DNA from: Chelatococcus sambhunathii
Lineage (GTDB): Bacteria; Pseudomonadota; Alphaproteobacteria; Rhizobiales; Beijerinckiaceae
Reading direction: 5' to 3'
Length of the DNA stretch: 64,000 bases
Assembly (NCBI RefSeq): GCF_001418005.1
Contig: NZ_LIOL01000013.1
Location: 20,746-84,745, forward strand
Positions 40,640 to 52,175 of the stretch are shown in pieces. A model generated the notes under the pieces. It searched no databases. It saw nothing but the letters and a program-made list of their open reading frames with translations, and was not told where the DNA came from. Both the position numbers and the translations under genes were made by a program. The number at the start of each line of letters is the position of its first letter. Position 1 is the stretch's first letter.

Positions 40640-41046
40640 AACGAGCGCTGGTGCCGATCATGCTCACCGGGCAGGTCTGAGGCCATCGGACTGACCGGTC
40701 CATCGTCACGACGGCCCGTCGCCGCGGCAATTCTCGTGCAGGTCGCCTCCATCCTGCTGAAGCTCGGTGAGCTGCAGGAAGCCTACATTATCCGCCCTAG
40801 CCATGTCCCGGCACGGGATTGACCATCTTCAAGACGCACGCCGGCAGCTGATCCCGCAGTGGCGCTGCGCATCGGCGGCGTGCCGCTCTTTGCCGGCTTC
40901 ATGTGCGGGCGTCGGCAAGCTGCACGTCACCGTCGCCCATCCGCCGCCGGAATGATTACGCCGGCGATGCCGGACTTCGCGGATGCCGGCATTTCTGCTA
41001 AGAACGGGGCGGTCGCCGGGGAGAAGCGCTGATCCGCCCGCGACGC
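40640..41046. other. Interval between recF and the LysE gene
   Basis: These 407 bp contain no intact gene. The middle holds a decayed coding fragment (described separately). The remainder, 40640-40790 and 40956-41046, shows nothing that I can identify; small frames there have no start with a ribosome-binding site. Confidence 0.6.
40796..40955 (+). pseudogene. Decayed fragment resembling a DUF817 membrane protein
   Basis: Pieces in three frames join into one familiar stretch. TIFKTHAGS (from 40822) is followed by an in-frame TGA, AVALRIGGVPLFAGFM is in the next frame (from about 40859), and AGVGKLHVTVAHPPP is in the third, ending with TGA at 40953-40955. DUF817 proteins have EIFKT-x-x-GSW followed by RIGGVPLF-x-GFMY-x-x-VGS, and the fit is in the right order. 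At least two frameshifts and a stop break it, so it is not functional. The upstream part is too degraded to follow. Confidence 0.5.
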
Positions 41047-41688
41047 ATGGAGTTGCTGCTGTTCATGTCCGGTCTCGACCTCACGGGTCTTCTCGTCTTC
41101 GCCGGTACGCTCGCCGTGGCGGCCGCCTCACCCGGTCCCGGCATCGCCGCGATCGTCGCGCGTGTGCTCGGCCGCGGCACACAGGGAGCCGCCGCCTTCA
41201 CGGCCGGCCTCGCCATCGGCGATGTCGTGTGGCTGACCTTCGCCGTGACGGGCCTCGCCGTCCTCGCCCAGACCTTCCATGGCGTCTTCCTCGTGGTGAA
41301 ATACGCCGGCGCGGCCTATCTGCTCTATCTTGCCTGGAAGCTGTGGAGTGCCCCGGCCGAAGCGCGCGAGATCGAGGCGGACCGCCGGCGTGAGCACCCG
41401 GTTAAGCTGTTCTTCGCCGGGCTCGCCGTCACGCTCGGCAACCCCAAGGTCATCGTCTTCTATCTCGCGCTCGTGCCGAACATCGTCGACCTCGCCCGCC
41501 TCGATGCCGTGGGCTATGTCGAACTCGTCGTCGTGACGCTGAGTATTCTCGCCGCGGTCTTCTCGGCCTATATCGTCCTTGCCGCCCGCGCGCGCCGCCT
41601 CTTCACGAGCGCTCAGGCGGTGCGCCTCGTCAACCGCGCCACCGGGACGATGATGGCCGGCGCGGCCGTTGCGGTGGCGAGCCGTTGA
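41047..41688 (+). CDS. LysE family exporter
   Basis: The 213-residue membrane protein has six hydrophobic segments and the LysE/RhtB landmark ASPGPGIAAIVARVLGRGTQ near the N-terminus, followed by KYAGAAYLLYLAWKLW and TLGNPKVIVFYLALVPN. The family exports amino acids such as lysine, threonine or homoserine lactone; the substrate is unknown. It lies between recF and gyrB, but the flanking gaps suggest an independent unit. Confidence 0.92.
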   Translation: MELLLFMSGLDLTGLLVFAGTLAVAAASPGPGIAAIVARVLGRGTQGAAAFTAGLAIGDVVWLTFAVTGLAVLAQTFHGVFLVVKYAGAAYLLYLAWKLWSAPAEAREIEADRRREHPVKLFFAGLAVTLGNPKVIVFYLALVPNIVDLARLDAVGYVELVVVTLSILAAVFSAYIVLAARARRLFTSAQAVRLVNRATGTMMAGAAVAVASR

Positions 41689-41724
41689 CGGGACGCATCG
41701 GAGCCAGGGCAAGGCTGCAAATGA

Positions 41725-41740
41725 GGCCGCAAAAGCGGCC
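41725..41740. repeat. Perfect hairpin between the LysE gene and gyrB
   Basis: GGCCGC-AAAA-GCGGCC forms a six-base stem 36 bp after the LysE stop. No T-run follows. A second inverted repeat, CGCACGC-TTC-GCGTGCG, lies nearer gyrB at about 41799-41815. Either could end upstream transcription or act in the gyrB leader. Confidence 0.4.
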
Positions 41741-41829
41741 GCAATACGTGCAATCGCCCGGTTGAGACACTAAATTCAATAGTCGAATCAAGCCTGTCGC
41801 ACGCTTCGCGTGCGGCTCAGGATCATTGA

Positions 41830-44271
<2,442 letters not shown>

Positions 44272-44327
44272 CGGCGGCGGCAGATTGCCGGCGGCGCACG
44301 CCCGCAATCCGGCCCGCCTGCCCGCCG

Positions 44328-45302
44328 TCAGCGGGCGACTTCGACCAGCGGCCCGACGACGGCCGAGCCGCCGGCCCCAAGCTGGAAGTTCTTGCCGACA
44401 TAGTCGAACGAGAACAGCTGAAGCTCCTTCCGGATCGGCACGCCCGAGGGCGAGTGCCGCCACACGTTCGGTGCCTCGATCGTGGTGTGGATCGCCGTCA
44501 CGCCGCGCGGCCCGATGCCGCCGCCGATGGACGAGACCGTGCTCAGGCTGTCGCCCAGTTCCTCCCAGGTGATGGGCAGCGGCGACGTGAGCGGCTCGAA
44601 GTCCATGTTGGTTCCGGCCGGCGAGGTCAGGAGCGTCTGCACCGCCTGCTTCACCGGCCCGCCCTTCAGGCTCAGCGACTGGCCGAACCCGGCACTCGGC
44701 GCAATATAGGCCCGCTGCTCGCCGGTCGTCCTGTTGCGGAAGACGAAGACGTTGAAGCCGATCACGACACCCGGCAGGATGTTCGACACCGCGCCGCCCG
44801 GCGAGGCAACCGCCCAGTCCGAATAACGCTGCCCGCCCGGCAGCGGCGGCAGGGGCCGCGGCCGTGGCTTGATGTCGGGTGGAGGCGGCGGAGGCGGGAT
44901 GTCGCCGATGAAGATGTGGACCTCCACCGCGCGCATGTCGGCCGAATTGTCGCTTTCGGCGGCGTTGTAGCCTTCCTCGCCGCGCGCTTCCCAGAGGTCG
45001 ATGGCGCTGAGGGCGCGCTCGTCGAGGCCGCCGATGAACTTGAGGACCGCATTGGTCCGGTCGTTCGACAGGCGCTTGTTGTAGTTGGCGTCCCCGATCT
45101 TCGAGGCGAAGCCGATCAGCCACATGTGGAAGCCGGACTGGCTCTTCACATAGGCCATCTTCTCCGACAGCCATTGCTTGTGCTGTCCCTCGAGGGCCGC
45201 ACTGCCCGTGTCGAAATCGATCAGCCGGCCCTTGATATAGGCGTTCGATCGTACATACGGCCCGACAACCTGTTCCCTGACCGGTGGCGTTTTCCTGGCC
45301 AT
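44328..45302 (-). CDS. Cytoplasmic OmpA-fold protein with Pro-rich linker and unknown C-terminal domain
   Basis: The 324-residue protein has no signal peptide or lipobox. Residues about 27-130 follow the OmpA C-terminal pattern: FDTGSAAL in place of FDFDSA-x-L, a helix, YNKRLSNDRTNAVLKFI, and RAVEVHI at the end. A run of seven prolines and PRPRPLPPLP (135-155) leads to a C-terminal domain of about 165 residues rich in Gly, Ser and beta-strand patterns (ending QLGAGGSAVVGPLVEVAR), which I do not recognise. ATG 45302 (MARKTPPVREQ) has a strong GGAGG; the upstream frame reads as spurious. It converges on gyrB and diverges from the leader ORF at 45517. Confidence 0.72.
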   Translation of the reverse strand: MARKTPPVREQVVGPYVRSNAYIKGRLIDFDTGSAALEGQHKQWLSEKMAYVKSQSGFHMWLIGFASKIGDANYNKRLSNDRTNAVLKFIGGLDERALSAIDLWEARGEEGYNAAESDNSADMRAVEVHIFIGDIPPPPPPPDIKPRPRPLPPLPGGQRYSDWAVASPGGAVSNILPGVVIGFNVFVFRNRTTGEQRAYIAPSAGFGQSLSLKGGPVKQAVQTLLTSPAGTNMDFEPLTSPLPITWEELGDSLSTVSSIGGGIGPRGVTAIHTTIEAPNVWRHSPSGVPIRKELQLFSFDYVGKNFQLGAGGSAVVGPLVEVAR

Positions 45303-45453
45303 GATGGTCCTCCCGTCCGGAGATGGCCGAAAGCAGGAAGAGCTTAGCATTTGCCGCGCCGGAGGAAGTGATCTCCCGCACCAGACTGCGGGACCGCCTG
45401 TGGCTCCGATGCCACTCCGTCCACGCGACATGCGCGCTCCCGCCGCACCGGAC

Positions 45454-45482
45454 TTGCCCAAAAACTGATCACGCTGTACAAA
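45454..45482 (+). promoter_or_regulatory. Likely sigma-70 promoter ahead of the first leader ORF and ABC exporter
   Basis: TTGCCC (45454-45459) and TACAAA (45477-45482) stand 17 nt apart, matching each consensus at four of six positions. The spacer contains CTGATCACG. The leader ORF starts 34 bp downstream. Confidence 0.4.
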
Positions 45483-45516
45483 GAGCGCCCCTAACTCACC
45501 CCGCAGGAGGGCGGAC

Positions 45517-45603
45517 ATGACAGTTATCCGTCATACGCAGATGCCCTTTGCCATGCTGCGGGCGGGCGCCGGCATTTCGCCGAGCGGGCGCAAGCGCCGT
45601 TAG
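45517..45603 (+). CDS. 28-residue leader peptide ORF upstream of the first ABC exporter
   Basis: GCAGGAGG, an almost complete Shine-Dalgarno sequence, lies 6 nt before ATG 45517. The ORF encodes a basic peptide, starting TVIRHTQMPFAMLRAGAG and ending GRKRR, with a stop at 45601-45603. The exporter begins 146 bp downstream. The region between has several strong hairpins, including CGGGCC-TT-GGCCCG near 45660. The core MPFAML resembles MPLAML in the short ORF before the second exporter. The translation signals and that resemblance suggest a regulatory leader, but an unrelated small protein is possible. Confidence 0.5.
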   Translation: MTVIRHTQMPFAMLRAGAGISPSGRKRR

Positions 45604-45749
45604 GTCGCGAGCGGCTTAGGCCGCCGACCCCACTTTCCACCTCCTATCCATTTCGGGACCGGGCCTTGGCCCGCGCGCCGTCGTGCGCGCGTCGCCGGCG
45701 CCAGTTTCCCTCATAAGGGCCGCCCGCGCCGCGCGGGCGTGATCGAACC

Positions 45750-47555
<1,806 letters not shown>

Positions 47556-47579
47556 GGCCGCCGGCCCGCGGAGCGCGGC

Positions 47580-47610
47580 TTGATCTCAACCCTGGTCGAG
47601 GTTCTATAAC
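47580..47610 (+). promoter_or_regulatory. MerR/SoxR-type promoter of the second leader ORF and ABC exporter
   Basis: TTGATC (47580-47585) and TATAAC (47605-47610) are separated by 19 nt. The spacer is filled by the dyad CTCAACCCTGGTCGAG (47585-47600), which has one mismatch between its arms. An over-long spacer with a central dyad is the hallmark of promoters that MerR-family activators twist into shape. The sequence CTCAA-N6-TCGAG followed by GGTTC resembles the SoxR box CTCAA-N6-TTGAG, and the total 31-bp layout equals that of E. coli soxS. No merR or soxR gene is in the window. Confidence 0.6.
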
Positions 47611-47683
47611 GCCGCTCCGCCCTCGAGCCACCCGCCGGACCCGCGATCCGGCCGGGCGTGCAACGAAGCGAAGGAGCCACCAT

Positions 47684-47716
47684 ATGCCCCTGGCCATGCT
47701 CTTTCTGCCCGCCTGA
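47684..47716 (+). CDS. 10-residue leader peptide ORF upstream of the second ABC exporter
   Basis: ATG 47684 follows GAAGGAG at a good distance (8 nt) and encodes MPLAMLFLPA before TGA at 47714. The exporter starts 80 bp downstream. The mini-ORF shares M-P-x-A-M-L with the longer leader at 45517. It lies downstream of the SoxR-like promoter and upstream of a strong hairpin, the arrangement of translation-dependent attenuation. It is too short to be a functional protein in the usual sense. Confidence 0.45.
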   Translation: MPLAMLFLPA

Positions 47717-47742
47717 GGAGGCGGCAAAGGTCTCGCTTTCCC

Positions 47743-47772
47743 GCTGCGGCGGCCCTCCCCGCCGGCCGCAGC
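47743..47772 (+). promoter_or_regulatory. Hairpin between the mini-ORF and the second ABC exporter
   Basis: GCTGCGGC (47743-47750) and GCCGCAGC (47765-47772) form a perfect eight-base stem around a 14-nt loop. It ends 24 nt before the exporter start, whose own ribosome-binding site is poor. A ribosome stalled or finishing on the mini-ORF could decide whether this stem forms. Confidence 0.45.
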
Positions 47773-47796
47773 TCCATCGATTTTCGTCTGGACGCC

Positions 47797-49656
47797 ATGT
47801 TCCGCTTCTTCGAAACCCTCGTCGATCCGTTCCCCAGGGCCGAGGCCGTCGCGCCGCCGCGCCGGCTGGTGCCGTTCGTGATGCATTATTCGCGCCCGGT
47901 GCTGCCCTGGCTGATCGTCATGGCGGTGCTGACGGCGGTGATCTCGATCATCGAGATCAGCTTCGTCGGCTTCATGGGCTCATTGGTCGACTGGCTGGCC
48001 AAGGCGGACCGCGCCACCTTCTTCGAGACGCACGGCTGGCCGCTCATCGGCATGGCGCTGCTCGTCGTCGTCGGTTTTCCGCTCGCCGTCCTCGCGCAGT
48101 CGCTCGTCACCCACCAGACGATCTTCGGCAATTATCCGATGATCGCGCGCTGGCTGACGCACCGCTATATCCTCGACCAGAGCATGGCCTTCTTTCAGGA
48201 CGAGTTCGCCGGCCGCGTCTCGCAGAAGGTGATGCAGACGGCGCTCGCCGTGCGTGAGACGGTGATGAAGCTCATGGACGTCGCAGTCTATGTCATCACC
48301 TACTTCCTCGGCGCGCTGGTCCTCCTCGCCAGCGCCGACCTGCTCCTGATGCTACCGCTCGTCCTCTGGCTCCTCGCCTATGCCGGGCTCATGATCTTCT
48401 TCGTCCCGCGGCTCAGGGCCATTTCCATGCAGCAGGCCGATGCCCGGGCCGAGATGACCGGACGGGTGGTCGACAGCTACACCAACATCCAGACCATCAA
48501 GCTCTTCGCCCACACTCGCCGTGAGCTCGACTACGCGCGCGATGCCATGGGCGGCTTCATGGACACCGTCTATCGGCAAATGCGGCTCGTGACGTGGCTC
48601 ACGGTCGGGCTGCACACCACCAACGCCCTGCTGCTCGCCGGCGTCGCCGGCCTGTCGATCTACGCCTGGCACCAGTCGGCGCTGTCGATGGGCGCCATCG
48701 CCGTCGGCATCGCCATTGTGCTGCGCCTGCGCGGCATGTCGGACTGGTTCCTGTGGGAGGTCGCCGGGCTCTTCGAGCAGATCGGCACGGTGCAGGACGG
48801 CATGAACACCATCGCCCGGCCGACCGCCATCAAGGACCGGCCGGACGCGCGCGAGCTCGTCGTGTCCAGAGGCGAGATCCGCTTCGAGCACGTGCGCTTC
48901 AACTACGGGCGCGCGTCCGGCGTCATCGACGATCTGTCGCTCGTCGTGAGGCCCGGTGAGAAGGTCGGCCTCGTCGGCCGCTCGGGCGCCGGCAAGTCGA
49001 CGCTCGTCAACCTGCTGCTGCGCTTTTACGATGCCGAAAGCGGGCGCATCCTCATCGACGGGCAGGATATCGCCGGCGTCACCCAGGCGTCGCTGCGCCG
49101 GCAGATCGGCATGGTGACGCAGGACACCTCGCTCCTGCACCGCTCCATCCGCGACAACATCGCCTACGGCCGGCCGGAAGCGAGCGAGGAGGAGATCCGG
49201 GCGGCCGCCCGGATGGCCCATGCCGACACGTTCATCGACGACCTCACCGATCCGGCGGGCCGCCACGGCTACGACGCCCATGTGGGCGAACGTGGCGTCA
49301 AGCTGTCCGGCGGCCAGCGCCAACGCATCGCCATCGCCCGCGCGCTCCTGAAGGACGCGCCGATCCTCGTGCTGGACGAGGCGACCTCCGCCCTCGATTC
49401 GGAGATCGAGGCGGCCATCCAGGAGCAGCTCTATGCCCTGATGGAGGGCAAGACGGTGATCGCCATCGCCCATCGCCTGTCGACCATCGCCGTGCTCGAC
49501 CGGCTCGTCGTCATGGACGGCGGCCGCATCGTCGAGACCGGCACGCACGAGGAACTCCTGGCCCGCGGCGGCCTCTACGCCGCCCTGTGGCATCGCCAGT
49601 CCGGCGGCTTCCTCGGCATCGAGACGGACGAGGCGAGCGAGACGGCACCGGCCTGA
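47797..49656 (+). CDS. ABC exporter, fused permease and ATPase (second of a pair)
   Basis: The 619-residue half-transporter has six membrane helices and an ATPase domain with Walker A GRSGAGKST, Q-loop MVTQDTSLL, signature LSGGQRQ, Walker B ILVLDEATSALD, and switch His in AIAHRLST. It is a paralogue of the exporter at 45750, and all catalytic residues are intact in both, so each could also work as a homodimer. Start MFRFFETLVDPFP at ATG 47797. It has its own MerR/SoxR-like promoter, mini-ORF and hairpin, so it can be induced separately. Drug or redox-compound export would fit SoxR control, but this is inference. Confidence 0.93.
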   Translation: MFRFFETLVDPFPRAEAVAPPRRLVPFVMHYSRPVLPWLIVMAVLTAVISIIEISFVGFMGSLVDWLAKADRATFFETHGWPLIGMALLVVVGFPLAVLAQSLVTHQTIFGNYPMIARWLTHRYILDQSMAFFQDEFAGRVSQKVMQTALAVRETVMKLMDVAVYVITYFLGALVLLASADLLLMLPLVLWLLAYAGLMIFFVPRLRAISMQQADARAEMTGRVVDSYTNIQTIKLFAHTRRELDYARDAMGGFMDTVYRQMRLVTWLTVGLHTTNALLLAGVAGLSIYAWHQSALSMGAIAVGIAIVLRLRGMSDWFLWEVAGLFEQIGTVQDGMNTIARPTAIKDRPDARELVVSRGEIRFEHVRFNYGRASGVIDDLSLVVRPGEKVGLVGRSGAGKSTLVNLLLRFYDAESGRILIDGQDIAGVTQASLRRQIGMVTQDTSLLHRSIRDNIAYGRPEASEEEIRAAARMAHADTFIDDLTDPAGRHGYDAHVGERGVKLSGGQRQRIAIARALLKDAPILVLDEATSALDSEIEAAIQEQLYALMEGKTVIAIAHRLSTIAVLDRLVVMDGGRIVETGTHEELLARGGLYAALWHRQSGGFLGIETDEASETAPA

Positions 49657-49676
49657 GGCGTTACTGGCCCGCTGCG

Positions 49677-50246
49677 TCACCGGGGCGCGAACAGCTCCGG
49701 CCGCCGCAGGCGCAGCGTCTGCACGAGGGCGAAGGTCTTGAGGTCGGTCAGTCTGCCCCCGTCGGCCATAACGGCGAGCGTGGCGAGCGGCAGCTCGTGG
49801 ACGGTGATGCGCTCGCCGTCCTCGTCGAGCCCGCCACCGTCCTCGACCCGGTCGGCCTCACGGTATTCGGCGAGGAAGAGCGAGCAGCGCTCGGTGGAGA
49901 GGCCCGGCATCGTCCAGGCGCGCACCACGTTGACGAGGCGATCGAGCCGCACGCCCGTCTCCTCCAGCACCTCGCGCCGGGCGCAGGCGGCGGATTCCTC
50001 TCCCTCCTCGAGCCCGGCCGGCACCTCGAGCACCCTGTCGCCGCCCTCGCGCAGGATGGGCGCACGGCACTGGCTGGTGAGCAGCGCCACGCCGCGCTCG
50101 GGGTCGAAGGCGAGCACTGCCACGGCCGTGCCATGATTCTCCACCTCGCGGTGGATGACGAAACCGTCCTCGAAACGGATCGTGGCGACCTCCACCGTCG
50201 TCCAGCCGTCATAGACGATGTGCGTTTCCTCGATACGAGCCGTCAT
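49677..50246 (-). CDS. Nudix hydrolase (ADP-ribose pyrophosphatase-like)
   Basis: The 189-residue protein has the Nudix core AGLEEGEESAACARREVLEETGV, with REVLEETGV intact for metal binding. The spacing before the first Glu is one residue shorter than the canonical G-x5-E. The preceding strand LEVPAGL and the N-terminal ATIRFEDGFVIHREVENHG pattern are those of ADP-ribose or sugar-nucleotide pyrophosphatases. I chose ATG 50246, which has AAGGAAGG upstream. It converges on the second exporter and diverges from the ATPase at 50505. Confidence 0.88.
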   Translation of the reverse strand: MTARIEETHIVYDGWTTVEVATIRFEDGFVIHREVENHGTAVAVLAFDPERGVALLTSQCRAPILREGGDRVLEVPAGLEEGEESAACARREVLEETGVRLDRLVNVVRAWTMPGLSTERCSLFLAEYREADRVEDGGGLDEDGERITVHELPLATLAVMADGGRLTDLKTFALVQTLRLRRPELFAPR

Positions 50247-50504
50247 GTCGCCTTCCTTGCGCCATCCTGCGACCGCCGCCCGGCCACGACGATCATCGTT
50301 CACCACGACTTTGACGCGAACGCGACAGGAATCGCGTCTCATTACGACATGTTGCGCCTGCCTCCCACCAGCTTCGGCCCTTTGGCAGGCGCTGCCGGTC
50401 TTGGCGCGCCTTGCCTCAGGCAGCTATTGATGGGCCGCGCGCTCGCGGGTGCGAATCGCACGGGACCGGTCGCCGGATGGCCGGGAGCCGAAACGAGGAG
50501 TGGG

Positions 50505-52058
50505 ATGAAGGTCGGGATCGACATGGGGGTGACGCAGGCGGGCACATCCGCCCTGCTCGATCTCGAGGAGCTGCTCGCGACGCGCCTGCTCGTGCAGGGC
50601 AATTCCGGCTCCGGCAAGTCGCACCTGCTGCGCCGCCTGCTGGAGCAGAGCGCTCAGTGGGTGCAGCAGGCCGTGATCGACCCCGAGGGCGACTTCGTCA
50701 CCCTGGCCGACCGCTTCGGCCATGTGGTCGTCGATGCGATCCGCAGCGAGAACGACCTGACCCGCATCGCCGCACGCGTGCGCCAGCACCGCGTCTCCGT
50801 CGTCCTCAACCTCGAGGGCCTCGACTCCGAGATGCAGATGCGCTGCGCCGCCGCCTTCCTCGGCGGCCTCTTCGACGCCGAGCGCGACTATTGGTATCCG
50901 ATGCTCGTCATCATCGACGAGGCGCAGCTCTTCGCCCCGGCGGCGGCCGGCGAGGTGTCGGACGAGGCGCGCAAGGTCTCGCTCGGCGCCATGACCAACC
51001 TGATGTGCCGCGGCAGGAAGCGCGGTCTCGCCGGCGTCATCGCCACCCAGCGCCTCGCCAAGCTCGCCAAGAACGTGGCGGCGGAAGCCTCGAACTTCCT
51101 CATGGGGCGCACTTTCCTCGACATCGACATGGCGCGCGCCGCCGACCTCCTCGGCATGGAGCGCCGCCAGGCCGAGATGTTCCGCGACCTCGACCGGGGC
51201 CGCTTCGTCGCCCTCGGCCCGGCCCTGTCGCGCCGGCCGCTGCCGGTGACCATCGGCGCCGTCGAGACGAGCGCCCGCAGCGGCAGCCCGCGGCTCCTGC
51301 CCCTGCCCGAGCAGCCGCCCGAGGATGCGCACGAGCTGATCTTCACGCCCGCAGAGCCCGAGCCCGTGCGCCCGCCGCCGCGCCGGCCCGTCGCACCGCC
51401 GCCGCCCTCGACCAACGACATCCTCGCCCAGCTCGTGCGTGCAAGGCCCGAGCCGCCGGCGCCGAGCGAGCCAGCGGAGCCGCCGATGCCGCCCGCCGAA
51501 CGCGACGCGCTGATCGACGCCGTGCTCGCGGAAGTGCTCGCCGACCCCGATTCGGCCTTCCGCTCCATCGCCGTGCTCTACCAGGACTTCCTCGTGCGCT
51601 GCCGCATCCGCCGGGTGCCGGGCGCACCGCCGGACCTGCCGGCCTTCCGCCGCCGCCTCGCCATGGCGCGCGCCGGCATCGATGCGCAGAGCGCCGCCGA
51701 GGAAGGTCCCTGGCATGCGGCGGTCTCGCTGGCGGCGACCTTGCCGGAGGACATGCACGGCGTCTTCCTGATGCTCGCCCGCGCCGCCCACGACGGCGCC
51801 CCCTGCCCTTCGGATGCCGCGGTTGCCCGCGCCTACGGCACGCATTCGGCCGGGCGAGCAAGGCGCCTCATCGCCTATATGGAAGAGCGCGGCGTCATCG
51901 TCTGCCGCAACGACTTCCGCAACAACCGCGTCATGGCCTTTCCCGATCTCGGCTGGGAGACGGCGCCGGGCGACCCGAACGGGCCCGATGCCGCATTCGG
52001 CAGCGAGACGGGCGTGGAGGCCGGCCCTGAAGAAACCTCCACCGCCGGCGCCGCATAG
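50505..52058 (+). CDS. HerA/DUF87-like ATP-binding protein
   Basis: The 517-residue protein has Walker A GNSGSGKSHLLRRLL near residue 33, IDPEGDF after it, Walker B MLVIIDEAQLF, and ATQRLAKLAKNVAAEASN with a sensor position. This is the FtsK/HerA superfamily plan. A Pro-rich linker (about 275-330) separates it from a C-terminal region with an apparent winged-helix end (RARRLIAYMEERGVIV). HerA usually pairs with NurA nuclease, but no nuclease gene lies beside it. ATG 50505 has GAGGAG 6 nt upstream. The role is unknown. Confidence 0.8.
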   Translation: MKVGIDMGVTQAGTSALLDLEELLATRLLVQGNSGSGKSHLLRRLLEQSAQWVQQAVIDPEGDFVTLADRFGHVVVDAIRSENDLTRIAARVRQHRVSVVLNLEGLDSEMQMRCAAAFLGGLFDAERDYWYPMLVIIDEAQLFAPAAAGEVSDEARKVSLGAMTNLMCRGRKRGLAGVIATQRLAKLAKNVAAEASNFLMGRTFLDIDMARAADLLGMERRQAEMFRDLDRGRFVALGPALSRRPLPVTIGAVETSARSGSPRLLPLPEQPPEDAHELIFTPAEPEPVRPPPRRPVAPPPPSTNDILAQLVRARPEPPAPSEPAEPPMPPAERDALIDAVLAEVLADPDSAFRSIAVLYQDFLVRCRIRRVPGAPPDLPAFRRRLAMARAGIDAQSAAEEGPWHAAVSLAATLPEDMHGVFLMLARAAHDGAPCPSDAAVARAYGTHSAGRARRLIAYMEERGVIVCRNDFRNNRVMAFPDLGWETAPGDPNGPDAAFGSETGVEAGPEETSTAGAA

Positions 52059-52175
52059 TTAACGGAAAGTCAACGGGATCGGGCGCACCCTAGCCATCAT
52101 TGCTGCTATGCTGGCCGTGGCCGGCGGTCGCCGCTGTCCGGCGGACCGCGAGCGACGAGACACCGGAATGATGCC

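Noticed and set aside
40767..40955. 62-codon plus-strand frame taken as a gene
   Set aside because: It covers the DUF817-like fragment in one frame only and has no start signal; the frame-switching matches fit decay better.
52059..52073. CtrA site TTAA-N7-TTAA before the AmpG-like gene
   Set aside because: The second half reads TCAA, so only one half is intact.
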